Source: an uncultured Eubacteriales bacterium
GTDB taxonomy: Bacteria > Bacillota > Clostridia > Oscillospirales > Acutalibacteraceae
Assembly: GCA_934718145.1 (NCBI GenBank)
Contig: CAKUZC010000058.1
Coordinates: forward strand, 1-6,997
Reading direction: 5' to 3'
Length of the DNA: 6,997 nt
The notes beneath the pieces were generated by a model. The model searched no databases and was not told the DNA's origin. It saw nothing but the letters and a program-made list of their open reading frames with translations. A program made the position numbers and the translations under genes. Positions 5,871 to 6,997 of this stretch are shown here, piece after piece (the stretch's first letter is position 1; the number at the start of each line of letters is the position of its first letter).

Positions 5871-6722
5871 ATGATATCACAAAAATTCGGAATAATCGGC
5901 GGAGATATGAGACAATACTACTTAGCTGAAAGTTTAAAAAAAGACGGACATAAAATTCAAATAACAGGATTTGAAAATTATAAAATAAAAACGGATTTTA
6001 TAGACAATTGTACTCTATCTGACATCTCAGAAAATTCAGATTACATAATTCTTCCGCTCCCTATATCTCGTGACGGAATAAATTTGATTTCACCCTTTTC
6101 AGAAAAAAAATTAAATCTTGATTTTATAAAAAATCTCGAAAATAAAAAAATATTTGGAGGTTCAATTCCAGATACAATAAATTTAAAAATATCCACAAAC
6201 TCGAAAATTTACGATTTTTATCGTGAGGATTTAATGATTTTAAACGCTGTTCCTACGGCTGAAGGCGCAGTAATTGAAGCTTTCAAAAATTTAGATAAAA
6301 CGATAAGTTCCAGCAACTGCTTAGTAGCCGGTTATGGAAGAATAGGGAAAGTTTTATGTAATTTACTAAAAAATATGGGAGCTAAAGTCACAGCTACAAT
6401 GAGGTCAAGTAAAGATTTTGCTTGGGCCAAAGTTCAAAATATAAAATCAACGACCTTTGAAAATTCAATTGCAAAATATGATGTAATTTTCAATACAATT
6501 CCAACAACAGTTTTCGATTATAACTATCTTACAAAAATCCCTAAAAGCACAATCATAATAGATTTGGCCTCAAAGCCGGGTGGAGTAGATAAAGTTTCCG
6601 CAGAAAAACTTGGAATAAAGGTAATCCATGCTTTGGGTTTACCCGGAAAATACTTTCCTAAAACTGCAGGAGAAATTATAAAAACTGTTATTTATAAAAT
6701 AATTGAGGAGGAAAATTTATGA
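5871..6722 (+). CDS. dpaA: Dipicolinate synthase subunit A (SpoVFA)
   Basis: The 283-aa protein, with DpaB, converts a lysine-pathway intermediate (hydroxytetrahydrodipicolinate) to dipicolinic acid, the calcium-chelating core solute of endospores; the enzyme acts in the mother cell. The N-terminal domain begins with the nucleotide-like loop FGIIGGDMRQYYLAE (6-20). The family hallmark AVPTAEGAV is at 126-134, just before the NAD(P)-binding Rossmann fold with VAGYGRIGK at 152-160. The C-terminal part carries IDLASKPGGVD at 230-240 and ALGLPGKYFPKTAGE at 254-268, both typical of SpoVFA. The same frame opens at an ATG at 5814, but ATG 5871 is chosen: AAAGGAG (5855-5861) lies 9 nt before it, the family N-terminus begins there, and the extension would overlap the promoter region. 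The stop overlaps the dpaB start (ATGA), so the two are translationally coupled. Confidence 0.95.
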   Translation: MISQKFGIIGGDMRQYYLAESLKKDGHKIQITGFENYKIKTDFIDNCTLSDISENSDYIILPLPISRDGINLISPFSEKKLNLDFIKNLENKKIFGGSIPDTINLKISTNSKIYDFYREDLMILNAVPTAEGAVIEAFKNLDKTISSSNCLVAGYGRIGKVLCNLLKNMGAKVTATMRSSKDFAWAKVQNIKSTTFENSIAKYDVIFNTIPTTVFDYNYLTKIPKSTIIIDLASKPGGVDKVSAEKLGIKVIHALGLPGKYFPKTAGEIIKTVIYKIIEEENL

Positions 6723-6997
6723 AAAAGTCAACAATAGGATTTGTGATGTGCGGTTCCTTTTGCACTCTTTCCAGTTCGATAGATCAAATGGAAAAACTTT
6801 CAAAAACTTATAATATAATTCCGATAATGTCGTATAACGTTTATAATATGGATACAAAATTTGGAAAAGCCAGTGATTTCATAAAGAGAGTTGAAGAAAT
6901 TTCAGGCAAAAAAATCATTAAAACTATTCAGGAAGCAGAACCCATAGGTCCTAAAAAACTGGCAGATTTGGTGCTTGTAGCTCCATGTTCAGGAAAT
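6719..6997 (+). CDS. dpaB: Dipicolinate synthase subunit B (SpoVFB), N-terminal 93 residues; gene continues past the window
   Basis: The frame is open from ATG 6719 to the window end. The protein is a flavoprotein-type (HFCD-like) subunit that acts with DpaA in the last step of dipicolinate synthesis. Visible are the N-terminal loop GFVMCGSFCTLS (7-18), whose GSFCT core is typical of SpoVFB, the central EAEPIGPKKLADLVLV stretch (72-87), and the cofactor-type motif APCSGN (88-93) at the window edge. GGAGG (6707-6711) lies 7 nt before the ATG, which overlaps the dpaA stop by 4 nt. About half the protein is expected to lie outside the window. Bacillus operons continue with lysine-pathway genes, which cannot be checked here. 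Confidence 0.93.
   Translation, partial: MKKSTIGFVMCGSFCTLSSSIDQMEKLSKTYNIIPIMSYNVYNMDTKFGKASDFIKRVEEISGKKIIKTIQEAEPIGPKKLADLVLVAPCSGN

Overview
The window is AT-rich, densely coded DNA that looks like a chromosomal segment of a low-GC, endospore-forming member of the Clostridia (Bacillota). The main evidence is a dipicolinate synthase pair (dpaA-dpaB, made only by endospore formers), an anaerobe-type electron-bifurcating transhydrogenase (nfnA-nfnB), a SpoIVFB-like M50 protease and strong AGGAGG-type ribosome binding sites. I cannot name the family or genus. The lysozyme architecture and the many cysteines fit a Ruminococcus/Oscillospiraceae-like gut anaerobe, but that is an impression only.

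Layout. From the left edge to 2845, on the minus strand, runs a tight operon read right to left: nfnA, nfnB, then an M50 membrane metalloprotease cut by the window edge. nfnA and nfnB are 2 bp apart. The protease reading frame meets the nfnB stop at an ATAG overlap and seems to begin at an ATA codon. The stretch 2846-3009 holds a probable nfnA promoter and a hairpin terminator. From 3010 to 4428 (minus) is a secreted, cysteine-rich, multidomain GH24 lysozyme with an SH3 domain lodged inside the catalytic fold. From 4513 to 5790 (minus) is a PLP-dependent aspartate-type aminotransferase. The 80 bp at 5791-5870 form a compact divergent promoter region, after which dpaA and dpaB (cut by the right edge) run on the plus strand.

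How the genes fit together. DpaA and DpaB make dipicolinic acid in the mother cell during sporulation. Their precursor comes from aspartate through the lysine pathway, so the divergent aspartate-type aminotransferase could supply the starting amino acid. NfnAB makes NADPH from NADH and reduced ferredoxin, and the lysine/dipicolinate route consumes NADPH. The M50 protease could be a sporulation protease of the SpoIVFB type. The lysozyme acts on peptidoglycan outside the membrane, but nothing here shows whether on the cell's own wall, the spore cortex or competitors. These links are inference from neighbourhood; each family assignment rests on motifs seen in the sequence.

No tRNA, rRNA, CRISPR array, insertion sequence or phage module was found. 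I see no clearly undescribed system. The best leads are the apparent ATA start of the protease, the split GH24 domain with its high cysteine content, and the overlapping divergent promoters between aminotransferase and dpaA.
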